37,385 bases of DNA from Phycisphaerales bacterium UBA2396. Its GTDB lineage: Bacteria; Planctomycetota; Phycisphaerae; Phycisphaerales; UBA1924. This document shows positions 16,379-24,632 of the stretch, one piece after another. Below the pieces are notes generated by a model. It searched no databases. It was not told where the DNA came from and saw only the letters and a program-made list of their open reading frames with translations. Each line of letters starts with the position of its first letter. Within the stretch, counting starts at the first letter, position 1. The translations under genes were made by a program, and so were the position numbers. The stretch lies in contig DDSG01000121.1 of NCBI GenBank assembly GCA_002343325.1, forward strand, positions 15,844 to 53,228. The letters run 5' to 3'.

Positions 16379-17110
16379 CTACTTCGCCCGAACTCGCCCC
16401 AATCCCCCGTCAACGCCAACCGTCTGCCCCGTCACCCAGCCGCTGTCGGGCGAGAGCAGCCACGCGATCGCCGAGGCAACGTCCGCCGGCTCGCCGATCC
16501 GCCCGAGCGGGTGCATCGCGGTCGAGACCTTCAGGCTCGCTTCGTTCGCGGTGATGCGTTCGGTCATCGGCGTGCGCGTCAGCCCCGGCGCGACGCAGTT
16601 CACCCGGATCCCGCGGGCCGCGTAGCTCGCCGCAGCCGATCGCGCGAGCCCCTCGACCGCGGCCTTGGTCGCCGCGACCGCCTCATGGCTCGCGAGCCCC
16701 ATGGTCGCCGCCACGCTCGACACCAGCACGATCGACCCGCCCCCGTTCATCATCGCCTTGCTCGCCGATCGCACGACATTGAACGCCGTGGTCAGGTTCT
16801 GCGCCACCTGCTCGGCAAGCTCAGCCTCGCTCGTCAAGTGTGCTGGCTTGAGCAGGAATGCGCCCGCGAGATTGGCCACCCCGCTGATCGGCGCCGCGGA
16901 CGAGACGCTCTCGAATAGCTCCCCCACCGCCGCCGCGTCTCTCGCGTCGACGATCCTCACTTCCACCGCCGGAGAGAGCTCGGCCCGGAGTTGTTCGAGC
17001 GGCTCGCTCCGACGTCCGCATGCAACCACCGTTCCGCCAGACGCCACCACGCGCCGGCACAGATCCCGCCCGATCCCCCCGCCCGCACCGATGACAACAA
17101 CTCTCTGCAT
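16379..17110 (-). CDS. SDR family oxidoreductase lacking the catalytic tyrosine
   Basis: This is a short-chain dehydrogenase/reductase (243 aa) with the Rossmann fold. The nucleotide-binding motif is IGAGGGIG, with Ile where Thr is usual. The catalytic Ser region is IVLVSSVAA. The place of the YxxxK motif reads VAATK, so Lys is kept but Tyr is Val. The C-terminal part is typical: RGIRVNCVAPGLTRTPM and GWVTGQTVGVDGG. Without the Tyr, ordinary hydride-transfer chemistry is doubtful; it may bind NAD(P) and act otherwise, or use a nearby residue such as His in ASHEA. It is tail-to-tail with the ABC ATPase gene (nine bases apart) and lies 50 bases downstream of proC, with which it may be co-transcribed. 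The start is an ATG without a clear Shine-Dalgarno site. Confidence 0.85.
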   Translation of the reverse strand: MQRVVVIGAGGGIGRDLCRRVVASGGTVVACGRRSEPLEQLRAELSPAVEVRIVDARDAAAVGELFESVSSAAPISGVANLAGAFLLKPAHLTSEAELAEQVAQNLTTAFNVVRSASKAMMNGGGSIVLVSSVAATMGLASHEAVAATKAAVEGLARSAAASYAARGIRVNCVAPGLTRTPMTERITANEASLKVSTAMHPLGRIGEPADVASAIAWLLSPDSGWVTGQTVGVDGGLGRVRAK

Positions 17111-17160
17111 ACCGGCGTTTCGCCAGCCCGCGAACCTCGGATGCTGCGGCCCAACGTTCG

Positions 17161-18000
17161 TTAGAGCTTCGCGAGTTCTCGGCCACGATCCCTGGCCGCC
17201 GCGATCGCGCGCACGACAGCCTCCATCACCCCCGCGCCGTCCAGGACCGCCGTCGCCGCCGCGGTCGTGCCGCCCTTGCTCGTCACAGCCGATCGCAACG
17301 CCGCGGGTGTGCGTTCGTCGTCTCGCACCATCACGCCCGACCCGAACACCGTCGCCCGCACGATCCGATCCGCGGTCGCCGGATCAAACCCCATCTCGAC
17401 CGCCGCGCGGGTCATCGCCTCTGCCAGGTAGAAGACGTACGCCGGCCCGGACCCGACCACGCCGGTGAACGCATCCATCAGGTCCTCGCGAATGCGCACA
17501 ACCGTCGGACCTATCCCGCGAAAGAGCTCCACGGCGAAGTCCTCGTCGCCCGCATGGGCCCCCGCCGAGAGGCAGATCGCCGTGCACCCCCGCCGAACCG
17601 CCGCGGGAAGGTTCGGCATCGAGCGCACGACCCGGGCGCCCGGACCGAGCAACGCCCGCACCTTCTCGCCCGGCGTCCCGGCGAGCACGCTGATCACCAC
17701 CCGCGAACGATCATCGAACGCACCACGAATCTCGCGGGCAACGCCCGCCAGCGACTGAGGCTTGACCGCGAGCACCAGCGGCGCCGGGTCGCGCGGGTCC
17801 TCCCGAGACTCGAGCCACTCGATCACTTCGGCGGGCGTGGCGACCGTGGTGCCCTCGATCTGTGCGCGCGCCGCGGGGTCGGTGTCGGCGACGACGAAGC
17901 GGTCAAAGTCCCCCACCGCGACCGCCCCGGCCGCGATCGCCCGGCCCATGTTGCCGCCACCGATCATTCCCCAGACCGACGATGACTTACCGGACGACAT
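17161..18000 (-). CDS. proC: Pyrroline-5-carboxylate reductase
   Basis: This enzyme reduces pyrroline-5-carboxylate to proline with NAD(P)H, the last step of proline synthesis, in the cytoplasm. The length of 279 aa fits the family (about 270). The N-terminal dinucleotide fold has MIGGGNMGRAI. VLAVKPQSL and SMPNLPAAV follow, then the family signature FTGVVGSGPAYVF and TSKGGTTAAA near the C-terminus. The frame is open upstream to 18066, but the ATG at 18000 gives the correct N-terminus. A TAGCGT hexamer lies seven bases before it, with no Shine-Dalgarno site. The gene is divergent from accA with 64 bases between, so both promoters share that gap. Confidence 0.94.
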   Translation of the reverse strand: MSSGKSSSVWGMIGGGNMGRAIAAGAVAVGDFDRFVVADTDPAARAQIEGTTVATPAEVIEWLESREDPRDPAPLVLAVKPQSLAGVAREIRGAFDDRSRVVISVLAGTPGEKVRALLGPGARVVRSMPNLPAAVRRGCTAICLSAGAHAGDEDFAVELFRGIGPTVVRIREDLMDAFTGVVGSGPAYVFYLAEAMTRAAVEMGFDPATADRIVRATVFGSGVMVRDDERTPAALRSAVTSKGGTTAAATAVLDGAGVMEAVVRAIAAARDRGRELAKL

Positions 18001-18007
18001 CACACAA

Positions 18008-18013
18008 ACGCTA
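18008..18013 (-). promoter_or_regulatory. -10-like hexamer TAGCGT seven bases before the proC ATG
   Basis: The minus strand reads TAGCGT, seven bases, then ATG. No Shine-Dalgarno sequence is present. It is consistent with a leaderless proC transcript. Confidence 0.4.
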
Positions 18014-18064
18014 GGCGGCGAGCGTGCCCGCCGCGGAATACCCTTTCGCACCAAGAGGATCCTC

Positions 18065-19096
18065 ATGGCGACGTACTACACCCTGGATTTTGAGAAGCCC
18101 CTCGCCTCGCTCGATCAGCAGATCCAGGAAGCGGAGGCGGCTCTGCAGGACGCCGGGGTCGCGCCGGAGAGCACGCCCGAAGCGCTCTCGCCCGAGGCGG
18201 CGGCGAAGGTCGCCCTGGTGCGCTCGCTGCGAGCCAAGCACGAGGAAACCCTCCGCGGGCTCTACGCCGACCTTTCCGCCTGGAACACGGTGCGTGTCGC
18301 GAGACACCCGCTCCGCCCCCAGACGCGGGACCTCATCCGGCTGATGTGCCGCGACTTCTGCGAGCTGCACGGCGATCGCCGGTTCGGCGACGATCCCGCG
18401 ATTGTGACCGGCTTTGCGCGCGTCGGGCACACCAAGTGCATGCTCATCGGGCACCAGAAGGGCAAGGAAACCAGCGAGAAAATCGCCTGCCACTTCGGGT
18501 GTGCGCACCCGGAGGGGTATCGCAAGGCCCTGCTCAAGATGAAGCTGGCCGAGAAGCTCGGGCTGCCGATCGTGACCCTGGTGGATACGCCCGGCGCGTA
18601 CCCGGGTCTGGGAGCCGAGCAGCGGGGCCAGGCCTTGGCGATCGCCGAGAACATGTTCGAGATGAGCCGGATCAAGGTCCCGATCGTGAGCATCGTGATC
18701 GGTGAGGGCGGCTCGGGCGGCGCGCTGGGGATTGCGGTCGCGGATCGCGTCGCGATGATGCAGTACGCGTGGTACAGCGTGATCAGCCCGGAGGGGTGTG
18801 CGGCGATCCTGTGGAAGGAAGCCAACGAGCAGACGAATACCGCCGCCGCCAAATCGCTCAAGCTGACGGCGAAGGACAACCTCGAACTTGGGATCGTCGA
18901 CGATGTCGTCCCGGAGCCGCTGGGCGGAGCACATCGTGACCCGGCGGGCGCGGCGGAATCCCTGCAACGGTGGATTCTTAACCAGTTCCAGGCCCTCAAG
19001 AACGTCCCGACTGACGAGCTTCTCGCGAAGCGGTACGAACGATTCAGGAAGATGGGTTCGTACTTGGAATCGGACACGACCGCGACAGCTCGATAG
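18065..19096 (+). CDS. accA: Acetyl-CoA carboxylase carboxyltransferase subunit alpha
   Basis: This subunit, with AccD, transfers the carboxyl group from biotin to acetyl-CoA to give malonyl-CoA, the first step of fatty-acid synthesis. The length of 343 aa is close to the usual 320. The N-terminal part is helical and charged (LDFEKPLASLDQQIQEAE). The carboxyltransferase core has ELHGDRRFGDDPAIV, GHQKGKET, the oxyanion-hole region VDTPGAYPGLGAEQRGQ and GEGGSGGALGI, then SVISPEGCAAILWK. The ATG at 18065 is preferred over the upstream open frame because AGAGGATCCTC precedes it and the protein start matches the family. A TACCCT at 18039-18044 may be its -10 element. No accD or biotin genes are adjacent. 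Confidence 0.95.
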   Translation: MATYYTLDFEKPLASLDQQIQEAEAALQDAGVAPESTPEALSPEAAAKVALVRSLRAKHEETLRGLYADLSAWNTVRVARHPLRPQTRDLIRLMCRDFCELHGDRRFGDDPAIVTGFARVGHTKCMLIGHQKGKETSEKIACHFGCAHPEGYRKALLKMKLAEKLGLPIVTLVDTPGAYPGLGAEQRGQALAIAENMFEMSRIKVPIVSIVIGEGGSGGALGIAVADRVAMMQYAWYSVISPEGCAAILWKEANEQTNTAAAKSLKLTAKDNLELGIVDDVVPEPLGGAHRDPAGAAESLQRWILNQFQALKNVPTDELLAKRYERFRKMGSYLESDTTATAR

Positions 19097-19143
19097 GTGT
19101 CTGATAGGTTGACCCCATCCGAGTTATCGACTACTGTTCGCAT

Positions 19144-19169
19144 CCTTGCGGCTTCGCAAGGTGTTTGTT
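19144..19169 (+). terminator. Intrinsic terminator after accA
   Basis: CCTTGCG pairs with CGCAAGG around the loop GCTT, followed by TGTTTGTT. It lies 47 bases after the accA stop. Confidence 0.7.
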
Positions 19170-19266
19170 AGGTACAGTCGGCTGTGTGTCGGAGCCATGC
19201 CTCCACGGAGCGGGAGAGCTGGGACCGTCCGGAACAGGTCGGCGGCGGATTCCGCGAGGGGGAACC

Positions 19267-20235
19267 GTGGCAAAGAAGTCAGCGACAACCAAGCCGAAGA
19301 AGCCCGAGGGCAAGAAGCCCGCGGCGAAGAAGCCGACGAAACCGGCGGCCCGTCCGTCGGCATCGTCGAAGTCCGCGAAGGCGACGAAGGCCCCGGCGAA
19401 GCCGGCGACGAAGAAGCCGACGGCTACGAAGAAGCCTGCCGCGAAAGAAGTTGCGCCGCCGAAGAAAGCTGCTGCTGCCGCGAAGGCGGCGGTGAAGCCG
19501 GCGGCAAAGACGGCGGTCGCCGCGAAGGCCCCTGCCCCGGCTGCCCCGAAGGCTGGCGGCAAGGGCGCGTCGGAGCCGAAGGTGGAGGCGAAAGCACCCG
19601 CCGCGGCACCTGTCGCGGCTGCGGCGGGTGTGGACGACAAGAAGGGCGGACGGAAGGGGATCACGATCGTTTCGCCCAAGCCGGTGAAGAAGATCAAGCC
19701 GAAGACGGGCTCGACGGATATCGCGGCGCTGGCGGGGACCTTGATGGGCTCCGGGCAGACGCGGCGGCCGCTGATCTCGTCGGGCCCGAGCGCTCCGGCG
19801 TTGCGACCGCTGGGTGCGCAGGGTGTGGAAGAGGCGTTGCCGAAGATCGAGGGGAAGACTCCGTTCGGGAAGAAGGAGCTGGAGCATTTCCGGCAGGTCC
19901 TGATCCGCAAGCGGGCGGATCTGTTCGGGGACATCACCAACCTCGAGACGGAAGCACTGCGGGCGGAGAGCGGCTCACTGTCGAACACGCCTCAGCACCC
20001 GGCGGAGCAGGGAAGCGAGACGTACGAGCAGTCGCTGAACCTGGACCTGGCGGCGGCGGACCGGAAGCTGCTGAAGGAGATCGACGAGGCGATCTCGCGG
20101 ATTGACGCGGGAACGTACGGGATCTGCGAACTGACGGGCAAGCCGATCAAGGTCGAGCGTCTGGAAGAGCTGCCCTGGGCACGGTATTCGATCGAGGCGG
20201 CCCGCGAGCTCGAACGCCGGTCGATGCGCGTGTGA
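19267..20235 (+). CDS. DksA/TraR-like protein with histone-H1-like Lys/Ala/Pro tail
   Basis: This is a fusion of a basic low-complexity region and a DksA-type domain (322 aa). Residues 1 to about 130 consist almost entirely of Lys, Ala and Pro in KKPAAKK-like repeats, as in histone H1, and would bind nucleic acid. Residues 200-322 have the coiled-coil hairpin (ELEHFRQVLIRKRADLFGD, ADRKLLKEIDEAISRID) and the pattern GTYGICELTGKPI-ERL-PWARYS of the zinc-finger region. Only the first of the four zinc Cys remains, so metal binding is unlikely. DksA proteins bind RNA polymerase through the secondary channel; whether this one does is inference. The GTG at 19267 follows an AGGGGGA site. The stop overlaps the lspA start by four bases, which indicates an operon. 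Confidence 0.85.
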   Translation: MAKKSATTKPKKPEGKKPAAKKPTKPAARPSASSKSAKATKAPAKPATKKPTATKKPAAKEVAPPKKAAAAAKAAVKPAAKTAVAAKAPAPAAPKAGGKGASEPKVEAKAPAAAPVAAAAGVDDKKGGRKGITIVSPKPVKKIKPKTGSTDIAALAGTLMGSGQTRRPLISSGPSAPALRPLGAQGVEEALPKIEGKTPFGKKELEHFRQVLIRKRADLFGDITNLETEALRAESGSLSNTPQHPAEQGSETYEQSLNLDLAAADRKLLKEIDEAISRIDAGTYGICELTGKPIKVERLEELPWARYSIEAARELERRSMRV

Positions 20236-20957
20236 GCGATCCATCACGAACCAGCACCGACGCGGCGGCGAGCGCATCAGGCGCCCGGTCGTTGTCCACG
20301 TTCCGATCGCCGACCGCATGGCTGCTGATGCTGACGGTGCTCATCGGCGGGCTTGCGATCGATCTGTGGTCGAAGTACTGGGCGTTTGACACGTTGGCCG
20401 ATCGCCCGGTTGTCATCGACAAGGCGATGGTTCTGGCGGGCAGGCATCACGAGCTGATCCCGCCGAACGTGACGAGGGTGATCGTTCCTTCGCTGCTTGA
20501 GTTCAAGCTGGTGTTGAACGTGGGCGCGGTGTTCGGCGCGGGCGAGGGGAAGCGCTGGCTGTTCATCGCGGTGACGATTTTCGCGGTGTTCTTCGGTCTT
20601 TTCCTGTTCGGATACTGGACACGGGCGAAGGACAGGCTCGCGCATGTGGCGATCGGGCTTCTGCTGGCGGGCGGGCTGGGAAATCTCTACGACCGCTGGA
20701 CGTACGGGTGCGTGCGGGACTTTATTCATCCGTTCCCGGGGGTGCATCTTCCGTTCGGGCTGCGGTGGCCGGGCGGGGATGTCGAGTTGTGGCCTTACGT
20801 CTCGAATGTGGCGGACAAGTTTCTGCTGATCGGGATCGTGATTCTGTTGTGGCACGCGTGGCGGATCGGCGACGGCGACGAGCCGGCTTCGAAGCAGTCC
20901 GCTGGCGGCGAGAAGCCGAGCGCTCTCGCCAAGGGCGGAAGCACCGGCGGAGGCTGA
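20232..20957 (+). CDS. lspA: Lipoprotein signal peptidase
   Basis: This inner-membrane aspartyl peptidase removes signal peptides from prolipoproteins after diacylglyceryl modification. It has 241 aa, longer than the usual 160-170, with N- and C-terminal extensions (the tail is Gly/Ser/Lys-rich). Four membrane helices can be seen (about 29-47, 109-127, 138-155 and 193-211). The first catalytic Asp is in GGLGNLYDRWTYGCVRDFI and the second is in SNVADKF. An insertion of roughly 30 residues lies between helix 1 and the NVGAVFG motif. The GTG start overlaps the stop of the DksA-like gene (GTGTGA region), so translation is probably coupled. A metallo-beta-lactamase gene follows three bases after the stop. 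Confidence 0.93.
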   Translation: MSDPSRTSTDAAASASGARSLSTFRSPTAWLLMLTVLIGGLAIDLWSKYWAFDTLADRPVVIDKAMVLAGRHHELIPPNVTRVIVPSLLEFKLVLNVGAVFGAGEGKRWLFIAVTIFAVFFGLFLFGYWTRAKDRLAHVAIGLLLAGGLGNLYDRWTYGCVRDFIHPFPGVHLPFGLRWPGGDVELWPYVSNVADKFLLIGIVILLWHAWRIGDGDEPASKQSAGGEKPSALAKGGSTGGG

Positions 20958-20960
20958 ACG

Positions 20961-21599
20961 ATGGCGGTGCGCGTCTTCACGCTGGGTCCATTCCAGACCA
21001 ACTGCATGCTGATCCACGACGACGCGGGCGGCTCGGAGTGCATCATCGTGGACGCGTCTTTCGGGCCTTCGCCGATCGTCGCGGAGATCAGGGCTCGCTC
21101 GCTCCGCCCGGTCGCGCTGGTGCTGACACACGCGCACGTGGACCACATCGCGGGGGTCGCGGAGGTTCGTTCGGCATTCCCGGAACTGCCTGTGCTCATG
21201 CACCGGGCCGAGGCGTCGTGGCTCAATGATCCGGTACTCAACCTGTCGGAGTCGATGGGCATGCCGGTGACGGCACCGGGGCCGGATCGCCTGCTCGACG
21301 AGGGCGATGTGGTTCGCGTCGGTTCGACGTCGTGGCGAGTGCTGCACACTCCCGGACACTCCCCCGGCGGGCTCACGCTCGTTTGCGACGAGGCGGGCGT
21401 GGCGATCGTCGGCGACACGCTGTTTGCCGGGTCGATCGGCCGGACGGACTTTCCGGGGAGCGACCACGCGACGCTCGAACAATCGATCCGTGAGAAGCTG
21501 TACACGCTGCCCGGGGGCACGAAGGTGTACCCGGGGCATGGTCCGCCGACGACGATCGCACGCGAGATGATGTCGAACCCGTACGTTCGGGCTCGCTGA
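20961..21599 (+). CDS. MBL-fold metallo-hydrolase (glyoxalase II-like)
   Basis: This is a 212-residue metallo-beta-lactamase-fold hydrolase of the hydroxyacylglutathione-hydrolase-like group. The metal-binding set is complete: THAHVDHIAG (HxHxDH), the His in HTPGHSPGG, the Asp in VGDTLFAGSIGRTD and the final His in YPGHGPPT. The N-terminus (FTLGPFQTNCMLI) is typical. It has no signal peptide. The ATG lies three bases after the lspA stop, with GGAGG within the end of lspA as ribosome site, so it is the third gene of the DksA-like/lspA operon. True glyoxalase II enzymes have a C-terminal substrate domain that is missing here, so the substrate is unknown. Confidence 0.88.
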   Translation: MAVRVFTLGPFQTNCMLIHDDAGGSECIIVDASFGPSPIVAEIRARSLRPVALVLTHAHVDHIAGVAEVRSAFPELPVLMHRAEASWLNDPVLNLSESMGMPVTAPGPDRLLDEGDVVRVGSTSWRVLHTPGHSPGGLTLVCDEAGVAIVGDTLFAGSIGRTDFPGSDHATLEQSIREKLYTLPGGTKVYPGHGPPTTIAREMMSNPYVRAR

Positions 21600-21605
21600 G
21601 CGCGA

Positions 21606-22145
21606 TTACATGATGCCCGGGAGCCCGAAGCAGCGCCGCCAGGTGGAGATCTGTCCGCTGTGGACCATGACGTGGCTGTTGAGCATGAAGATGACTGCCA
21701 TGCCGACGGTCGGGAAGTACTTCTCACGAACAACCGGGTCCGGGTGAGGCGCGGAGAGCAGCGCGTCGTCGACGGCGGGGAGTCGATCGATGAGGTAGGC
21801 GTGGCTGCGCTGAAAGTGCGCCATGATCTCGTCCTTGGCGGGATAGATCGTGCGAGCGCGGTCATCCCGGCAGGGTGAGCCGGCCTTGAAGAGGTCGGTC
21901 CATGCGGCGGGGGCTGCGATGGACGCGCCGTCGAGACCGACAAACCCGCAGACCCGGGTGGGATAGAGGCCGAGATGCCCGAAGACGAATGCGGGGTGGT
22001 TGCAGTCGATCTCGGTCTCTTTGCCGGCGTTGGTGAATCTGGGCTTGGCGGCGAAGAGCTCCGCGGGAACATCGGCGGCGAGTCGTTCGGCGTAGCCGAG
22101 GCCCCGGCGAGCGGCGATTGCGATCTGTTCGAAACATGCACCCAT
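21606..22145 (-). CDS. DinB-superfamily protein
   Basis: This is a small (179 aa) four-helix-bundle protein of the DinB/YfiT type, a family that includes thiol-dependent metal enzymes. Histidines in suitable places are those in AFVFGHLGLYP, AHFQRSHAYL and SHVMVHSGQI, which could form the usual three-His metal site. AAGGAG lies eight bases before the ATG. It is tail-to-tail with the metallo-hydrolase gene (six bases between stops) and lies 12 bases downstream of the ThiF-type gene, with which it is probably co-transcribed. No substrate can be proposed. Confidence 0.75.
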   Translation of the reverse strand: MGACFEQIAIAARRGLGYAERLAADVPAELFAAKPRFTNAGKETEIDCNHPAFVFGHLGLYPTRVCGFVGLDGASIAAPAAWTDLFKAGSPCRDDRARTIYPAKDEIMAHFQRSHAYLIDRLPAVDDALLSAPHPDPVVREKYFPTVGMAVIFMLNSHVMVHSGQISTWRRCFGLPGIM

Positions 22146-22157
22146 CGGCAGAACTCC

Positions 22158-23231
22158 TTATCCACCCACGTAGCGATCGTAGATCGCGCGGGCGCGTGAC
22201 GGATCGCGAGCGCCGCGAACGAGCGCCCGTCCGTCGGGAAAGACACTGAGGTGGATGGGCCCGCCGTCGTCGCCGTGTTCGTGGGCGAGAGTCACGCGGG
22301 TCATGAATCGCGTTGTGGAGACGCTGCCGTGCGGAGCGAGCGCGGCGGCAAGGCGGGCGAGATCGAGGAGCGGGGGTGTGTCGCTGTCGTCATCGGTTTC
22401 GATGGTGGCCCGATCGGGGAAGATCTGCACGGAGTTCTGCCCGCAGAGCCAGACGGCGCGAGCGCCCGCTCGGCCTTCGAGGAATGCGAAGTCCTTGCCC
22501 TGACAGCATGGGCATCGATCGTCCCTGGACAGGGCGATGCGGCGCCACTCGCCGGCCCACAGATCGAAGCTTGTAAGTTGGTCAGGGTCGGGCGGATGGC
22601 GGAGGAGGATGCGCAGGGCGCTCGACGCCTGCAGGGCGGCAACGACGGCGACGGCGGGCCCGAGCACGCCCGCGGTGTCGCAGGTTGGTTCGCTGCCCGG
22701 GGCGGGCGGATCGGGGAAGACACAGCGGAGACAAGGCCCACCCGGGCGGACGACCATGTGCGTGCCACGGGTGGCGACGACGCCGCCAAGGACGAGTGGG
22801 ATGCTCATCGTGACAGCGACATCGTTGAGCAGGTATCGGGTGTCGAAGTTGTCGGTGCCGTCGAGGATGATGCTGGGGTTGGCGTGCTCGATCAGTCGGC
22901 GAGCGGAAGAGGACGAGAGATCCGCGACGACTGGGTTGAGGGAGACTGACGAGTTGATCAGGGCGAGTCTGGCGGCGGCGGCCTCGACCTTGGGAAGCCC
23001 GAGATCCTGCTCGCTGTAGAGGGACTGACGTTGGAGGTTAGTGAGCTCGACCACGTCGCGGTCGATGAGGGTGAGGCGTCCGACGCCGGCGCGGGCGAGG
23101 TGCTCTGCGATCGCGGACCCCAGGGCGCCGACGCCGACGAGGAGCGCGTGGGAGTCGGCGAGCAGCCGCTGTCCTTCGGGCCCGACGCCCGGGAGCAGGA
23201 TCTGGCGGTGGTAGCGGTCGGGCGGGGTCAC
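22158..23231 (-). CDS. ThiF/MoeB-type adenylyltransferase
   Basis: This E1-like enzyme (357 aa) would adenylate the C-terminal Gly of a ThiS or MoaD-type sulfur carrier protein for thiamine or molybdopterin synthesis. The nucleotide-binding motif is VGVGALGSAI. LIDRDVVELTNLQRQ carries the conserved Asp and Arg, and LDGTDNFDTRYLLND is typical. Zinc ligands are two CxxC pairs, CLRC and CPCC. PTCDTAGVLGP contains the candidate active-site Cys. The C-terminal 110 residues (WLCGQNSVQI, VFPDGRALVRG, ARAIYDRYVGG) resemble Bacillus-type ThiF, and there is no rhodanese domain. It starts with GTG, with TACCAT five bases before it. No thiamine or molybdopterin genes are adjacent, so the pathway is not decided. 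Confidence 0.88.
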   Translation of the reverse strand: MTPPDRYHRQILLPGVGPEGQRLLADSHALLVGVGALGSAIAEHLARAGVGRLTLIDRDVVELTNLQRQSLYSEQDLGLPKVEAAAARLALINSSVSLNPVVADLSSSSARRLIEHANPSIILDGTDNFDTRYLLNDVAVTMSIPLVLGGVVATRGTHMVVRPGGPCLRCVFPDPPAPGSEPTCDTAGVLGPAVAVVAALQASSALRILLRHPPDPDQLTSFDLWAGEWRRIALSRDDRCPCCQGKDFAFLEGRAGARAVWLCGQNSVQIFPDRATIETDDDSDTPPLLDLARLAAALAPHGSVSTTRFMTRVTLAHEHGDDGGPIHLSVFPDGRALVRGARDPSRARAIYDRYVGG

Positions 23232-23236
23232 GGGCG

Positions 23237-23242
23237 ATGGTA
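23237..23242 (-). promoter_or_regulatory. -10-like hexamer TACCAT five bases before the ThiF-type GTG
   Basis: The minus strand reads TACCAT, five bases, then GTG. It lies in the 21-base gap after the phosphoesterase stop, with no Shine-Dalgarno sequence. It suggests a separate leaderless transcript rather than simple read-through. Confidence 0.35.
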
Positions 23243-23252
23243 GCCGCGGGGG

Positions 23253-24518
23253 TCAGGCGTCCGGGAGGAGCGTGACCTCGACAACCTCCGGGCGAACGCC
23301 GAGACGGATGGGGAGGATGCTCATGCCGACGCCGCGGGAGATGAGGACCTGGCAGGCGGGGCCTTGGACGAGGCCTTGGATGTACTTGGCGCCGTGGGGG
23401 CTTCGCAGGACGGGATGTCCGAGGAGCGGGAGCTTGATCTGCCCGCCGTGGTAATGCCCGCTGATCATGAGGTCGATGCGCGGGCCGGCGACAACGTGGG
23501 GGAGTTCGGCGGTGTCGGGGTTGTGAGCGAGGACAAGGCGGACGAGATCATCGGGCACGCCGTCGAGCGCACGGGCGGGGTCGATGCGATCGGTCTTGAG
23601 GTCGCCCAGACCGGCGAGGCAGAGGCCGATGGGATCGGGGCGAAGCGTTCGGGTGTCGGGGTCGAGGAAGGTGCGTGCGTTGTCGACCATCGCGACGCCG
23701 AGATCGCCGAGGGCGCGGGACATGAGCGGGCCGTTGGCGTACCAGTCGTGGTTACCCAGGACGCCGACAACTGGTCGGCCGGAGCGGACGAGCGGCTCGA
23801 AGAGCTCCGCGGCGGGGGCGATCTGGCGTTCGCCGTTGTGCACGTAGTCGCCCGTGAGCAGAATGAGATCGGGCGAGAGGTCGAGGGCGGTGGTGACAGC
23901 ACGTCGGATGAAGGCAGCGGGGATGCGCGGGCCGAGGTGCGTGTCGGAGAGCTGGACGATGCGTAGGCCTGCGAAGGCCTTGGGAAGACGTGGGAGCCGG
24001 ACGGTGTAGCGTTCGACGCGGAGGTCGAAGGAGGTGTCGATCACGCCGTGGACGATCGGGCCTGCGGAGGCGATGGTGGCGGTGCCGAGGGAAGCGTCGA
24101 CAAGCAGACGGCGGCGCGAGATGCCGCGGGACGGCGGCGTGGGCTGGGCGTTCGCCGGGGGCTTGACAAGGCGTGCCCGGGCACGCAGCACGATGGCGAG
24201 CGTGGTGAGCAGCGTGGTCCACGTCATCGCGTGGAGCAGGATCGCGGTGAGCAGTGGTCGGGCGCCCCAAATGTCCAGGCCGATGCTCGCCAGAAGTGCG
24301 AAGGGAGCGCTCGGAAAGAAGACGAGGTTGGCCGCGCGGCGGAGCCACTCCGCGGTGAGCGGTCCATCGTTGGCGGGCGTGTTGATCCAGAACAGCCAGT
24401 GCCCGAGCGAGCCCAGCGTCACCATGACCAGCCACACCGCCGCCCACCGGACGGCTCGTCGGTGACTTGAGGTGGCGGTGGCGGGCACGGGGGTCTCCGG
24501 TGGGGCGTGGTACGGCAC
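23253..24518 (-). CDS. Membrane-anchored metallophosphoesterase (YkuE-like)
   Basis: This is a calcineurin-like phosphoesterase (421 aa) with three N-terminal membrane helices (about 25-47, 65-85 and 92-112). The catalytic part probably lies outside the cytoplasm, as in YkuE-like enzymes. A Tat-like SRRRLLVDASLG segment sits between helices and enzyme. The metal site motifs are complete: QLSDTHLG, LLTGDYVHNG, LGNHDWY, LVLAHNP and GHYHGGQ. The GTG at 24518 lacks a ribosome site. The in-frame GTG at 24488 has GGAG six bases upstream and may be the true start. The gene lies downstream of rpsG, separated by a terminator. The substrate is unknown; envelope lipid or UDP-sugar hydrolysis has been suggested for relatives. 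Confidence 0.88.
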   Translation of the reverse strand: MPYHAPPETPVPATATSSHRRAVRWAAVWLVMVTLGSLGHWLFWINTPANDGPLTAEWLRRAANLVFFPSAPFALLASIGLDIWGARPLLTAILLHAMTWTTLLTTLAIVLRARARLVKPPANAQPTPPSRGISRRRLLVDASLGTATIASAGPIVHGVIDTSFDLRVERYTVRLPRLPKAFAGLRIVQLSDTHLGPRIPAAFIRRAVTTALDLSPDLILLTGDYVHNGERQIAPAAELFEPLVRSGRPVVGVLGNHDWYANGPLMSRALGDLGVAMVDNARTFLDPDTRTLRPDPIGLCLAGLGDLKTDRIDPARALDGVPDDLVRLVLAHNPDTAELPHVVAGPRIDLMISGHYHGGQIKLPLLGHPVLRSPHGAKYIQGLVQGPACQVLISRGVGMSILPIRLGVRPEVVEVTLLPDA

Positions 24519-24579
24519 GTGTGGCGAGCGGGTTCGGGGGTGGTATCGGCAGACGGGGCGTGCCTGGCCGAGAAAGCAA

Positions 24580-24607
24580 CAGGCCCGAGCGTCGAAGCCC
24601 GGGCCTG
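24580..24607 (-). terminator. Terminator after rpsG
   Basis: On the minus strand CAGGCCCG and CGGGCCTG pair around a 12-base loop, followed by TTGCTTTCTC. It lies 25 bases beyond the rpsG stop. Confidence 0.65.
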
Positions 24608-24632
24608 CGTGAGATCGTGGTGGATGTGAGGG

